The position numbers and the translations under genes were made by a program. Of a stretch of 64,000 nucleotides of DNA, positions 42,473 through 51,536 are shown one piece after another. The notes under the pieces are model-generated. The model was not told the origin of the DNA. It saw only the letters and a program-made list of their open reading frames with translations, and did not search any database. Origin of the DNA: Mediterraneibacter glycyrrhizinilyticus (GTDB lineage: Bacteria > Bacillota > Clostridia > Lachnospirales > Lachnospiraceae). The stretch's first letter is position 1. Every line of letters starts with the position of its first letter. The stretch lies in contig NZ_JADMSO010000005.1 in assembly GCF_015560805.1 (NCBI RefSeq), positions 1-64,000 on the forward strand, written 5' to 3'.

Positions 42473-43466
42473 TTTAACGCCGGAACAAAAAGCCGCGGCG
42501 GTTATTGTCTCTTTGGGAGCGGAAAAGGCATCGAAAGTTTACAAGCATCTGAGTGAAAGCGAAATTGAAAAGCTGACGATTGAAGTCGCGAAGCTGGGAC
42601 ATGTACCTCCTGAGCAGACCGAAGACGTGCTGGATGAATTTTATAAGACGTGTCTTACACAGAAAGTTGTGACCGACGGCGGAATGGAATATGCGCGGAG
42701 CGTGCTGGAAAAAGCGTTTGGAGAGGCAACGACGCAGGCATTGCTGGAAAAATTGTCGAAATCCTTAAAAATGCGGCCGTTTGAATTTATCCGAAAAAGT
42801 AGTGTGAAGAATCTGTTTTCTTTCTTACAGCATGAACGTCCGCAGACGATCGCACTGGTGCTTTCCTATGCGGATGCAGATCAGGCGGCGACCGTGATCA
42901 GCGAACTGCCCAAAGAGAAGCGGATCAAAGTGGTCGAGTGTGTGGCAAAGATGGAGAGCGCTTCTCCGGATGCGATCAAGATCGTGGAATCCACGTTGAA
43001 GAAACGGTTTGAAAACATTCTTACCACAGATTACACAACCATTGGCGGTATCGATTATATTGCAGACGTTATGAATCATATGGATCGTGGAAATGAGAAG
43101 TTCATCTTTGATGAATTAGGGAAAGACAACAGTGAACTGGCAGATACGATCCGCAAGAAGATGTTCGTATTCGAAGATATTGTATCGATGGACAACCGTT
43201 CGATCCAGCGGTTTATCCGTGAATGTGACGTTAAGGATATCGTATACGCATTGAAAGGCTCAGACGAGAAGATCAAAGAACTTATTTTTGCCAACGTCTC
43301 TACGCGTATGGCGGAAAGTATCCAGTCAGATCTTGAGATCACAGTCAATGTACGGCTTCGCGATGTAGAAGAGGCACAGCAGAGAATCGTAGCTGTGATC
43401 AGACGTCTGGAGGAAGCCGGAGAGGTGATCATTGTGAAGAGCGGAAAGGATGAGATCATTGCCTAG
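42459..43466 (+). CDS. fliG: Flagellar motor switch protein FliG
   Basis: The 335-residue rotor protein carries LTPEQKAAAVIVSLGAEKASKVYKHL at the start, the EHPQTIALVLSY-type armadillo segment (as HERPQTIALVLSYAD), and the C-terminal torque helix with VLDIxxxxDRSIQRFIRE-type residues (as EDIVSMDNRSIQRFIRECD). It transmits torque from MotA. It ends in TAG, showing TAG is a normal stop in this genome. Its 3' end overlaps fliH by 17 bases. Confidence 0.97.
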   Translation: MENNSLTPEQKAAAVIVSLGAEKASKVYKHLSESEIEKLTIEVAKLGHVPPEQTEDVLDEFYKTCLTQKVVTDGGMEYARSVLEKAFGEATTQALLEKLSKSLKMRPFEFIRKSSVKNLFSFLQHERPQTIALVLSYADADQAATVISELPKEKRIKVVECVAKMESASPDAIKIVESTLKKRFENILTTDYTTIGGIDYIADVMNHMDRGNEKFIFDELGKDNSELADTIRKKMFVFEDIVSMDNRSIQRFIRECDVKDIVYALKGSDEKIKELIFANVSTRMAESIQSDLEITVNVRLRDVEEAQQRIVAVIRRLEEAGEVIIVKSGKDEIIA

Positions 43467-44214
43467 TAGGAATATCGTAAAAGACGCCGAAGAGCGGGAT
43501 GTGCAGTCGTATGATTTTTTTGCGGGCTTTTTATTAAAAAAGGAAGAAGAAGTTCCGGAAGAAGAACGTATTCTGGAGGAGCCGGAAGCGGAAGAGATAG
43601 AATATGAGACTTTAAAGGAAGAGATTCTGGAAGAGGCAAGAGAACAGGCGAGACATATCGTGCAGGAGGCAAGACAGCAGGCAGAACTTCTCCGCGAGGA
43701 AGCCTTTGAAGAGGGAAAAAAGGCGGGGGAACAGGAGGGGATCCGCTCCGCATATGAAGAACATCGGAAGATGCTGAATAAGGAACTGCGTTCTTTCCAG
43801 CAGAATTTTGCAGATGTGATCCGGGACGTGAGTATCCAGAAAGACAAAATTCTGGAAAAGAATATTGACGATCTGAAGCAGATCTCCATCTCCATTGCGG
43901 AAAAAGTGATCCATACGAGCATACGTTCCAGTGAGGAGATCATCAAAAGGATGATCCTGGCAGCCACAGAAAAGCTGAAAAAGCGACAGTGGGCGAAGAT
44001 CTACATTACGAAATGCAATACGGATGTGAATATGGAAGTGGATGCAGAATTTCTGGAATCTCTGTCCCATCTGTCCGATAATCTGAAGATCATCACGATG
44101 AATGATGGGGAAGAGGGAACCTGCATTGTGGAGCTACCGGACGAGGTGATCGATGCAAGTGTGGGAACACAGTTGGAGAATATCAAAGATATTTTGAATA
44201 ATGTAAGAAGATAA
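43450..44214 (+). CDS. fliH: Flagellar assembly protein FliH
   Basis: This is a 254-residue ATPase regulator with a Glu-rich N-terminal region, a long coiled coil with EAREQARHIVQEARQQAELLREEAFEEG (AxxxG-like repeats), and a C-terminal domain. It restrains and delivers FliI to the export gate. It starts inside fliG (ATG 43450) and is followed directly by fliI. Length is typical for Firmicutes. Confidence 0.92.
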   Translation: MRSLPSRNIVKDAEERDVQSYDFFAGFLLKKEEEVPEEERILEEPEAEEIEYETLKEEILEEAREQARHIVQEARQQAELLREEAFEEGKKAGEQEGIRSAYEEHRKMLNKELRSFQQNFADVIRDVSIQKDKILEKNIDDLKQISISIAEKVIHTSIRSSEEIIKRMILAATEKLKKRQWAKIYITKCNTDVNMEVDAEFLESLSHLSDNLKIITMNDGEEGTCIVELPDEVIDASVGTQLENIKDILNNVRR

Positions 44215-44229
44215 GCGGAGTTGACAGCG

Positions 44230-45531
44230 ATGTTTAAGAAATTCCCGGAACTGATCGAGAATGCAGAGACGATCAGTTATATCGGTAAAATTGAGAATAT
44301 AGTAGGGATGTGTATGGAATCTTCCGGAAGCCGGGCAAGTATCGGAGATATCGCCATGATCTACAACGAAGAGACGCACAAACAGATCCCGGTGGAAGTG
44401 GTCGGGTTCAAAAACGACAAGATCCAGTTGATGGCGTATGACAATATCAGTGGTGTTTCCGTCGGAAGCTTTGTGAGAAATACCAAGCACAGACTAAAGA
44501 TTCCGGTAGGCGAGTTCCTCCGGGGAAGAATTATCGACGCAACGGGGAAGCCGATCGATTCGCTTGGCGCGTTTGAGTCCAGCAGACATTATTATGTAGA
44601 TAATACATATATCAATCCACTGGATCGTCCGCCGATCACCGATACGCTGGACTTCGGGGTGAAAGCGATCGACGGTCTGAATACGGTCGGAAAAGGACAA
44701 CGTATCGGGATTTTCGCCGGAAGCGGCGTTGGAAAGAGCACGCTGCTTGGGATGATCGCAAAAAATGTAAAAGCGGATATCAATGTGATCGCCCTTGTGG
44801 GCGAGCGAGGCAGGGAGGTCCGGGAGTTTGTCGAGAAAGATCTCGGGGAAGAGGGGCTGAAGCGGAGCGTCCTTGTGGTTGCGACATCGGATCAGCCGGC
44901 GATGCTACGGATGAAATGCCCGTTGGTTGCGACAACGATCGCGGAATATTTTAAAGATCAGGGCAAAGACGTTCTTCTTATGATGGATTCCCTCACCCGA
45001 TTTGCGATGGCGCAAAGGGAGATCGGACTTGCGATCGGAGAGCCGCCGGTTGCAAGAGGATATACCCCCTCGATTTATGCGGAATTTCCGAAATTGCTTG
45101 AGCGAAGCGGAAATTTCAAGGAGGGATCGATCACAGGCGTTTATACGGTTCTGGTAGAGGGAGACGATACCAACGAACCGGTTGCCGACACCGTGCGCGG
45201 TATTTTGGATGGACATATCGTGTTGAGCAGAAAGCTGGCGAATGAGAATCATTTTCCGGCGATCGATGTGAATGCGAGTATTTCGCGTCTGATGTCGAAC
45301 ATTGTGGATGAAGAGCATAAGGCGGCGGCATCCGCGCTGCGGGATATCTTGAGTATTTATGCGAAAAATGAAGATCTGATCTCGATCGGAGCCTATAAAG
45401 CGGGCTCGAATCCAAAGCTGGATTTTGCGATTTCCAAGATCGATCAGGTAAATGCATTTTTAATGCAGAAAGTGGACGAGCATTTTACAAAAGAAGAAAT
45501 TTTGGAAATGATGAAGCAGATTTTAGCATAA
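44230..45531 (+). CDS. fliI: Flagellum-specific ATPase FliI
   Basis: The 433-residue AAA/F1-type ATPase has Walker A GSGVGKSTLLGMIA (about residue 160-173) and Walker B VLLMMDSLTRFAMAQRE. ALVGERGREVREF and the YTPSIYAEFPKLLERSG export-ATPase signatures are present. It energises or primes type III flagellar export. I choose the ATG at 44230, with GCGGAG nine bases upstream, over the in-frame TTG at 44221. Confidence 0.97.
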   Translation: MFKKFPELIENAETISYIGKIENIVGMCMESSGSRASIGDIAMIYNEETHKQIPVEVVGFKNDKIQLMAYDNISGVSVGSFVRNTKHRLKIPVGEFLRGRIIDATGKPIDSLGAFESSRHYYVDNTYINPLDRPPITDTLDFGVKAIDGLNTVGKGQRIGIFAGSGVGKSTLLGMIAKNVKADINVIALVGERGREVREFVEKDLGEEGLKRSVLVVATSDQPAMLRMKCPLVATTIAEYFKDQGKDVLLMMDSLTRFAMAQREIGLAIGEPPVARGYTPSIYAEFPKLLERSGNFKEGSITGVYTVLVEGDDTNEPVADTVRGILDGHIVLSRKLANENHFPAIDVNASISRLMSNIVDEEHKAAASALRDILSIYAKNEDLISIGAYKAGSNPKLDFAISKIDQVNAFLMQKVDEHFTKEEILEMMKQILA

Positions 45532-45549
45532 AGAGGGTGTTGATAAGAC

Positions 45550-46002
45550 ATGAAAAAGTTTTTTTTCTCGTTAAATACAGTGTTGAATTATAAAGAACAG
45601 GTTTTGGAGAGTCTTCGCGGAGAACATGTGGCGGCGCTTTTGAAAGTCAGGGCATGTGAAAGAGAAATAGAAGATCTGGAAACTCAACACAAAGAGTGCA
45701 TGGAAGAATTTGAATGTCAAAAAAAGACCGGAATCGCAATTTCTAAAATGAAAACTTATGAGGGATATTTAGAAAGTCTGGGTGTTCGAATTCTGAGAAA
45801 ACAGGAGCATCTCGCAGACTTAAAAGAGGATGAGATAAAAAAACGTACCCGTATGATCGAGGCGAAGAAAGAATTTACTTCGATTCAGAAGCTGAAAGAA
45901 AAAAAACAGGAAGAGTACCGCAAGCAGGAACAGAAAGAAAACGAGACGTTAATTGAAGAATTTGTTTCATCCAGAACGGCAGTCGCCAAATTGAACGGGT
46001 AA
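45550..46002 (+). CDS. fliJ: Flagellar export protein FliJ
   Basis: This 150-residue, nearly continuous coiled coil (FFFSLNTVLNYKEQVLESLRGE at the start, then charged heptads to residue 140) is typical of FliJ, the central stalk-like partner of FliI. Identity rests on length, helix content, the N-terminal pattern and position after fliI. Confidence 0.9.
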   Translation: MKKFFFSLNTVLNYKEQVLESLRGEHVAALLKVRACEREIEDLETQHKECMEEFECQKKTGIAISKMKTYEGYLESLGVRILRKQEHLADLKEDEIKKRTRMIEAKKEFTSIQKLKEKKQEEYRKQEQKENETLIEEFVSSRTAVAKLNG

Positions 46003-46065
46003 TCCTGCATACAGCAGATTACTATATAAAAACAAAAATAACAGGGAAAGGAGGGGAAAGGGAAA

Positions 46066-47217
46066 ATGGAGGTTGTATCTTTTCAAAATGTGAATCATTT
46101 TGTCCCGAAACAGGCAGAGAAAGAGCAGAAGCAGTCCGCTGACAGAGAAAGCTTTCAAGATATCATGAAGAAAGCGCCGGAGCAGGCACAGACGGAAAAA
46201 GAGCAGGAAGACGTTTCCAAAAGCGAGAAGAAAGATCCGATCGTACAGAACGGGAATTTCGTACTGCAAAGCCAGTTATTGATCGTGCAGGCGCCGGTTC
46301 AGGAAGCTGTGCAGCAAGGGCAGGAAAATCCGATGACGGAAACTGTACCGGGAGAGTTGTCAGCAGGAACAGTACCAGAGAATGCAGAATGGACGGGATC
46401 TCAACAGGTCATGTCCGGTATCGAGACTGCGGAAAATGCGGGAATGCTTATCGACGATGCATCCCGGCAGGAGGCGCAACGACTTTCGGAAAAGACAGAG
46501 ATCACACCGGAAACACTGCAGACGACAGACAACGGGCAGACCACATCAAAGACAACGGTTTCCGAGACTTCGCAGACGGAAAACCAGAGCGGGGATCCGT
46601 TCAAAGCGGATCGGAAAGAAGAGTTGGAAAAATCTTCGAATCTGGATCGGCTCACGGAAACGCAGCCGGGAGAAAAGCCGGAAGAAAGTAATGTGGCGAC
46701 GATCGGAAGACAGGATGCTGCCGAACATACAAGCGGCGCTGCCAGAGAATCCGGAAAACGGGAACAGATTCAGGGATCGAGAGAGGTGCTTATGGTATCA
46801 AAGCCGGAAGAACTTCCGCAAGAGCTGACAAGACAGTTGTTAGTCAAAGCCTCGTCCGGCAGAAATGAATTTGAGATCCAGATCACGCCGAAACATCTTG
46901 GTGAGATCACCGTGCGGATCGCACAGGAAGACGGATGCAGTGTTGTGTCGATCATCTGCTCTGAGAAAAAAACGATGGAGCTGCTGGCACAGAGTGCAAA
47001 GGAAATCGGAAGTGTGATGGAACAGAATCTCGGAAAACCGACAGAGATCTATGTGGACGAGCAGAAGAGCGAGACGCTCTGGCAGGACGGACAGCAGGAT
47101 CAGGATCATTCCGGACGAGAATCTGAGCAGTATCGGCAGAAAGAAGAACAGGAAAAAATGCAGAAAGCAGAAAATACCCGGTTTCTCCAGGAACTGAGAC
47201 TGGGACTGATCGGATAG
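46066..47217 (+). CDS. fliK: Flagellar hook-length control protein FliK
   Basis: The 383-residue protein has a disordered N-terminal two-thirds rich in Glu, Gln, Thr and Ser, as expected for the molecular ruler. The C-terminal FliK domain is clear (LPQELTRQLLVKASSGRNEFEIQITPKHLGEITVRIAQED, about 245-330). It measures the hook and triggers the substrate switch in FlhB. An AGGAGGGGAAAGG site precedes the ATG. A divergent relative is at 25916. Confidence 0.93.
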   Translation: MEVVSFQNVNHFVPKQAEKEQKQSADRESFQDIMKKAPEQAQTEKEQEDVSKSEKKDPIVQNGNFVLQSQLLIVQAPVQEAVQQGQENPMTETVPGELSAGTVPENAEWTGSQQVMSGIETAENAGMLIDDASRQEAQRLSEKTEITPETLQTTDNGQTTSKTTVSETSQTENQSGDPFKADRKEELEKSSNLDRLTETQPGEKPEESNVATIGRQDAAEHTSGAARESGKREQIQGSREVLMVSKPEELPQELTRQLLVKASSGRNEFEIQITPKHLGEITVRIAQEDGCSVVSIICSEKKTMELLAQSAKEIGSVMEQNLGKPTEIYVDEQKSETLWQDGQQDQDHSGRESEQYRQKEEQEKMQKAENTRFLQELRLGLIG

Positions 47218-47232
47218 GAAAGGAGAGAAAAT

Positions 47233-47784
47233 ATGGCAGTCAGTAGCGTAATAGGAAACAGCAATGCATTCAACAATCAGTACGCGACACAGGGCGCAGC
47301 AGAGGCGAACAACAGCGAAATGTCCATGGATGATTTCTGGCAGCTTATGGCAGCGCAGCTTCAGTATCAGGATATGACAAATCCAATGAACAACAGCGAG
47401 ATGATGAATCAGATGACACAGATGGCAACAATGAATGCAATGACACAGGTGTCCAATGCGATCGCCAATTTTGGTGTCGTTACGAACAACTTGTCACAGG
47501 TCACATTGACATCTTATTCTACGGGAATGATCGGAAGAGAAGTAACGGTAGCGACGGTGGATGAAAGCGGAGAAGTAAATGGCGAGAAAAAGGGCGTTGT
47601 CACGGGGGTTGACCTGACAGGCGGACAGTATGTGTATATTGACGGTGAGAAGTACAGCTTGTCGCAGATCATGAGTGTGGGGGACGTTCCGAAGAATGGG
47701 GAAACGACGCCGCCGGAAACAGAGAAGCCGGAGACGGAAAATCCGGAAACAGAAAAAACGGAGACAGACGGAGAGAAGTGCTGA
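47233..47784 (+). CDS. flgD: Flagellar hook assembly scaffold FlgD
   Basis: This 183-residue hook cap contains SMDDFWQLMAAQLQYQDMTNPMNNSEMMNQMTQMATM, a textbook FlgD N-terminal motif. A small beta domain (TGMIGREVTVATVDESGEVNG...VDLTGGQYVYIDG) and a short PETEKPETENPETEK repeat tail follow. The tail is unusual and low in complexity. It is truncated relative to enteric FlgD, as is common in Firmicutes. Confidence 0.95.
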   Translation: MAVSSVIGNSNAFNNQYATQGAAEANNSEMSMDDFWQLMAAQLQYQDMTNPMNNSEMMNQMTQMATMNAMTQVSNAIANFGVVTNNLSQVTLTSYSTGMIGREVTVATVDESGEVNGEKKGVVTGVDLTGGQYVYIDGEKYSLSQIMSVGDVPKNGETTPPETEKPETENPETEKTETDGEKC

Positions 47785-47812
47785 GCGCCGCATACAGGCA
47801 GGGGGATAAAAC

Positions 47813-48187
47813 ATGAATCAGATCAATAAGCTTACAAATGTAAATGCATTGAAGCTCTCTCATGCGTCTGTGCAGACACAAAAGACAGATGAAAGCTTTT
47901 CCACATTGTTAAAAGAAGAGCTGGACCGCTCAGAGGGAGTCCGCTTTTCCAAACATGCGGCACAGAGAGTTGCGGAACGGGGGATCGAAGTTTCGGACCG
48001 GCTGATGTCGGATTTGAATCAGGCGGTAGAAAAGGCAAAAGCGAAAGGAGCCAGAGATGTTGTGATCATCGGAAAAGACGGCGCCTTTATCGTGAATGTT
48101 CCTCATAATCTGATCGTTACCACGATGAATGGTAACGAGATGAAAGAAAATATTTTTACAAACATAGACAGTGCTGTACTTTTATAG
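47813..48187 (+). CDS. TIGR02530-type flagellar operon protein
   Basis: The 124-residue protein's central block VRFSKHAAQRVAERGIEVSDRLMSDLNQAVEKAKAKGARDVVIIG followed by AFIVNVPHNLIVTTMN is the signature of a small protein found between flgD and flgE in many Firmicutes. Its role is unknown; the position suggests hook assembly. The first 35 residues are variable. Confidence 0.9.
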   Translation: MNQINKLTNVNALKLSHASVQTQKTDESFSTLLKEELDRSEGVRFSKHAAQRVAERGIEVSDRLMSDLNQAVEKAKAKGARDVVIIGKDGAFIVNVPHNLIVTTMNGNEMKENIFTNIDSAVLL

Positions 48188-48270
48188 GCCGGACCATTAT
48201 GGAGGTCTGATGTCTGTCCGAATGACAGGCACATGGGCAGCACAACGAAAGAAAAGGAGATAGAGAACAA

Positions 48271-49584
48271 ATGGTCAGATCAATGATTGCAGGAGTTGCA
48301 GGATTAAAGACACATCAGTCCAAATTGGATGTTATTGGTAACAATATTGCAAATGTAAATACATGGGGATTCAAGTCTTCCAGTTTTAACTTCGCAGATT
48401 CCATGTATTCTACTTCGATCAACGGATCGGCAGGAAACGATCTTGCAGGAGGAGCCGGAGGAAGAAATGCTTCCCAGGTCGGATATGGAGTTACAACCGG
48501 ATCGATCTCTACATCGTTTCAGGCAGGCGCTCCGGCGCCGTCCGCAAGTTCTCTCGATTGTATGATCGATGGAACCGGATTTTTCCTTGTAGGAAATATG
48601 ATCAACGGAAGCTTTACCAACGTGGAAGAGTCCGGACTGAATCTTTCCAGAATCGGTTCGTTCTCTGTGGATGGAAATGGGTATCTGGTAGACTCCATGG
48701 GAAGTTATGTATATGGATATTCACTGGTTGACGGAACCGGAATCCCGGAGAAACCGGCGACGGCAAGCGAATGGACGATCAAAAATGCAAACGTGACGAT
48801 CAATAAAAATGTAACGCCAAACACCATCTCGATCGGCGGTGTGCAGGTGCAGACAACGAAGACCGATTTTAAAGGACAGGTGCAGGACTGGATCGCACAG
48901 GTGACAAAGAAAGGTGGAGAATTTGAGGGATTTACGATCAATCTGGAGAACTACAATGACGGCGTAAATCCGCCGACAGTCAACCTGACGATCGAATCCA
49001 ACCAGAAAGGCGTTGTGCAAAACGGAACCGGCGACCCGGGAGATCCGGATAAGATTACGAATGCATGGGGAAATGGTAATAATACGACCGCACCGCAGGG
49101 TGGAACCGCGCAGGACAACTTCACACAAACCGTGATCGGCGCCAACCGTGTACCGGGCATCGCGGCAGAGTTCAGTGACGAACTTTCCACGATCCAGATC
49201 CCGACGGATCCGGATACCGGAATGGCATACAATATCCAGAGTTATACGATCAACGAAGACGGCTCTGTTGTCGGTGTGGACGAACAGGGACGCACCATTG
49301 CCATCGGACAGCTTGCTTTGATCACGGTAGAGAATCCAAACGGTTTGGAGAAAACAAGCGGTTACTACTATAATATCGGACCAAATGTGGGAACTATCGA
49401 ACATATCAAAGCGAACGGCGGAGCAGCCGGAAAGATCCGGGGAAATTATCTGGAGATGGCGAATGTGGATCTGGCAAACGAATTCTCACAGATGATCACA
49501 ACACAGCGTGGTTATCAGGCGAATTCAAAGATCATCACCGTTACAGACCAGATGCTCGAAGAACTTGTCAATATGAAACGATAA
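48271..49584 (+). CDS. flgE: Flagellar hook protein FlgE
   Basis: The 437-residue hook subunit has the N-terminal MVRSMIAGVAGLKTHQSKLDVIGNNIANVNTWGFKSS motif and the C-terminal DLANEFSQMITTQRGYQANSKIITVTDQMLEELVNMKR. The domain between (about 110-390) is the exposed part, with a Gly/Asn-rich stretch around 255-285. It polymerises into the hook on the rod. The trailing 90 bases hold no gene and lead to flbD. Confidence 0.96.
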   Translation: MVRSMIAGVAGLKTHQSKLDVIGNNIANVNTWGFKSSSFNFADSMYSTSINGSAGNDLAGGAGGRNASQVGYGVTTGSISTSFQAGAPAPSASSLDCMIDGTGFFLVGNMINGSFTNVEESGLNLSRIGSFSVDGNGYLVDSMGSYVYGYSLVDGTGIPEKPATASEWTIKNANVTINKNVTPNTISIGGVQVQTTKTDFKGQVQDWIAQVTKKGGEFEGFTINLENYNDGVNPPTVNLTIESNQKGVVQNGTGDPGDPDKITNAWGNGNNTTAPQGGTAQDNFTQTVIGANRVPGIAAEFSDELSTIQIPTDPDTGMAYNIQSYTINEDGSVVGVDEQGRTIAIGQLALITVENPNGLEKTSGYYYNIGPNVGTIEHIKANGGAAGKIRGNYLEMANVDLANEFSQMITTQRGYQANSKIITVTDQMLEELVNMKR

Positions 49585-49675
49585 AAAAGAACGATCCGGA
49601 AGGAGCGGGTAAATCTCCCCCGCTCCCCAGATAAAAAAGCCGGATGATCGATAAGAGAAAAGGGGAAACAATACT

Positions 49676-49870
49676 ATGATCATGCTTACAAAACTGAATG
49701 ACGAGAAAATTATTTTAAATTGTGAACAGGTAGAGGCAGTGGAATTTATACCGGAAGCAAAAGTGATTATGATGAATGGAAAGTTCTATATCGTGAAAGA
49801 AAGCGGAGAAGAGATAATTGAGAAAACAATCGAGTACAACGGAAAAATCCGGAGTTACGTTAATAAATAG
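49676..49870 (+). CDS. flbD: FlbD / SwrD-family flagellar protein
   Basis: The 64-residue protein starts MIMLTKLNDEKIILNCEQVEAVEFIPEAKVIMMNGKFYIVKES, matching the short FlbD (SwrD) family that follows flgE. In Bacillus SwrD increases motor power, presumably via the stators. Here it lies directly before motA, consistent with that role. Confidence 0.9.
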   Translation: MIMLTKLNDEKIILNCEQVEAVEFIPEAKVIMMNGKFYIVKESGEEIIEKTIEYNGKIRSYVNK

Positions 49871-49899
49871 AAGAAACAAATCATAGGGGAGGCAGCAGC

Positions 49900-50739
49900 A
49901 TGGATTTAACCAGTATTATAGGTGTGGTAATCGGTGTGGTCCTGATTGTCTTTGTGGGAATCGGACCTAAGGATCTGGGCAACTTTTGGGATCCCGCAAG
50001 TGTGGCGATCGTGCTGGGCGGTACGCTCGCATCTGTTGTGGCGAGTTACCCATTTAGCGTGTTGAAAGCCACAGCAAAACATATCAAGATTTTATTTCAG
50101 GGCAAACGCTACAATGTACAGGCGTTGATCGATACGCTGGTAGAAATGGCGCAGACTGCAAGAAAGAATGGTCTGCTCGCACTGGAAGAAAAGGCGAACG
50201 AACAGGATGATGCATTTTTCCGGCAGGGGATCATGATGATCGTGGATGCGACAGAACCGGAAGAGGTGCGCTCAATCATGGAAAACGAACTGGATATTAT
50301 GGATCAGCGCCATGAAGAGTCCTTAGGGATTTATGAGAAAGCGGCGAATTATGCGCCGGCATTCGGTATGATCGGAACACTTGTCGGTCTGGTAAACATG
50401 CTGAATGGAATGGATATAGACGCGGGAGCGTCTTCTGATATCGGACCGGCTATGGCGACGGCATTGATCACAACTTTTTATGGATGTGTGCTGGCACATT
50501 TATTCCTTTCTCCGATCGCCAAAAAACTACGCGTGCGGAATGAAGAAGAGCTTTTGTATAAGCAGATCATGATCGAGGGACTTCTGGCGATCCAGTCGGG
50601 AGATAATCCGAAGTTTCTGAAAGAAAAACTTTTGACATATTTGAGCTACAATGACAGAAGCAAGCTTCAGGACGGCGAAGAGGGCGACGGCGAGAAGAAA
50701 GCAGCTAAAAAATCAGGCGGTAAAAGAAAAAAGAAATAG
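49900..50739 (+). CDS. motA: Flagellar motor stator protein MotA
   Basis: The 279-residue protein has four membrane helices (first at about 3-20; last pair with YAPAFGMIGTLVGLVNML and DIGPAMATALITTFYGCVLAHLF) and a cytoplasmic loop containing the charged residues that contact FliG. With MotB it forms the ion channel driving rotation. The C-terminal lysine-rich tail (KKAAKKSGGKRKKK) is an extension of unclear use. It is 14 bases before motB. Confidence 0.96.
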   Translation: MDLTSIIGVVIGVVLIVFVGIGPKDLGNFWDPASVAIVLGGTLASVVASYPFSVLKATAKHIKILFQGKRYNVQALIDTLVEMAQTARKNGLLALEEKANEQDDAFFRQGIMMIVDATEPEEVRSIMENELDIMDQRHEESLGIYEKAANYAPAFGMIGTLVGLVNMLNGMDIDAGASSDIGPAMATALITTFYGCVLAHLFLSPIAKKLRVRNEEELLYKQIMIEGLLAIQSGDNPKFLKEKLLTYLSYNDRSKLQDGEEGDGEKKAAKKSGGKRKKK

Positions 50740-50753
50740 GGTGAGATAACAAG

Positions 50754-51518
50754 ATGAGAAAGAGGCGTAAAAAAAAGCCGGAGAATGGATCAAATTGGAT
50801 GGACACCTACGGAGATATGGTGACTCTATTGCTATGCTTTTTTGTGTTGCTGTATTCTATTTCTTCTGTGGATCAATCCAAGTGGATCAAGCTTGTAGAA
50901 AGTTTTAATCCGGATGCAAAAGAAGTCAGTCAGATTGTAACGGATACGGTAGCAGATGGAAATGACGAAGTTCCGGGCAATGCTGAGGCAACTGAGGAGG
51001 CTGTGTTCGACGAATTGTATGAACGGTTGAAGCTGGCGGTGGAAGACGCTGGGATCGAGACGGAAGTGGAATTGACCAAAGGCGATGGGTATACTTTTGT
51101 ACGGTTCCGGGACACGATGTTTTTTGATGGGGACAGTGCGGTGATCCGTCCGGAGGGAAAAGTTATACTGGACAGGTTTGCGGAGGCGATCGCTCCGGCA
51201 AGCGATGTAATTCAGGAAATTCAGGTTTTGGGACATACGACGCAGGCGCTTCCCAATCAGCAGAACGATGTGGTGAGCGACCGCGTTCTTTCATCGGAGA
51301 GAGCGGCAAATGTCACAGGATATCTGCAGCAGAAAAATCTGGTTTCTCCGGATAAGCTTGTATCGGTCGGATATGGGCAGTTCAGACCGGTCGCACCGTT
51401 TGACACGGAAGAGAACCGGTCAAAGAACCGAAGAGTTGAGATCATCATTACGAAAAATAATTCCATACAGCGAAGTCTGGATGAGTATTATGCAGAAGTG
51501 GATGGAAAAAATGAGTAA
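50754..51518 (+). CDS. motB: Flagellar motor stator protein MotB
   Basis: The 254-residue protein has a basic N-terminus (RKRRKKKPENGSNW) and one membrane helix starting YGDMVTLLLCFFVLLYSI, in which Asp21 is the ion-binding residue. The OmpA-like peptidoglycan-binding domain (about 120-240) has QVLGHTTQALPNQQNDVVSDRVLSSERAANV and SKNRRVEIIITK. It anchors the stator to the wall. The coupling ion (H+ or Na+) cannot be read reliably. Confidence 0.96.
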   Translation: MRKRRKKKPENGSNWMDTYGDMVTLLLCFFVLLYSISSVDQSKWIKLVESFNPDAKEVSQIVTDTVADGNDEVPGNAEATEEAVFDELYERLKLAVEDAGIETEVELTKGDGYTFVRFRDTMFFDGDSAVIRPEGKVILDRFAEAIAPASDVIQEIQVLGHTTQALPNQQNDVVSDRVLSSERAANVTGYLQQKNLVSPDKLVSVGYGQFRPVAPFDTEENRSKNRRVEIIITKNNSIQRSLDEYYAEVDGKNE

Positions 51519-51536
51519 AGGCAGGTGTTCATAAAG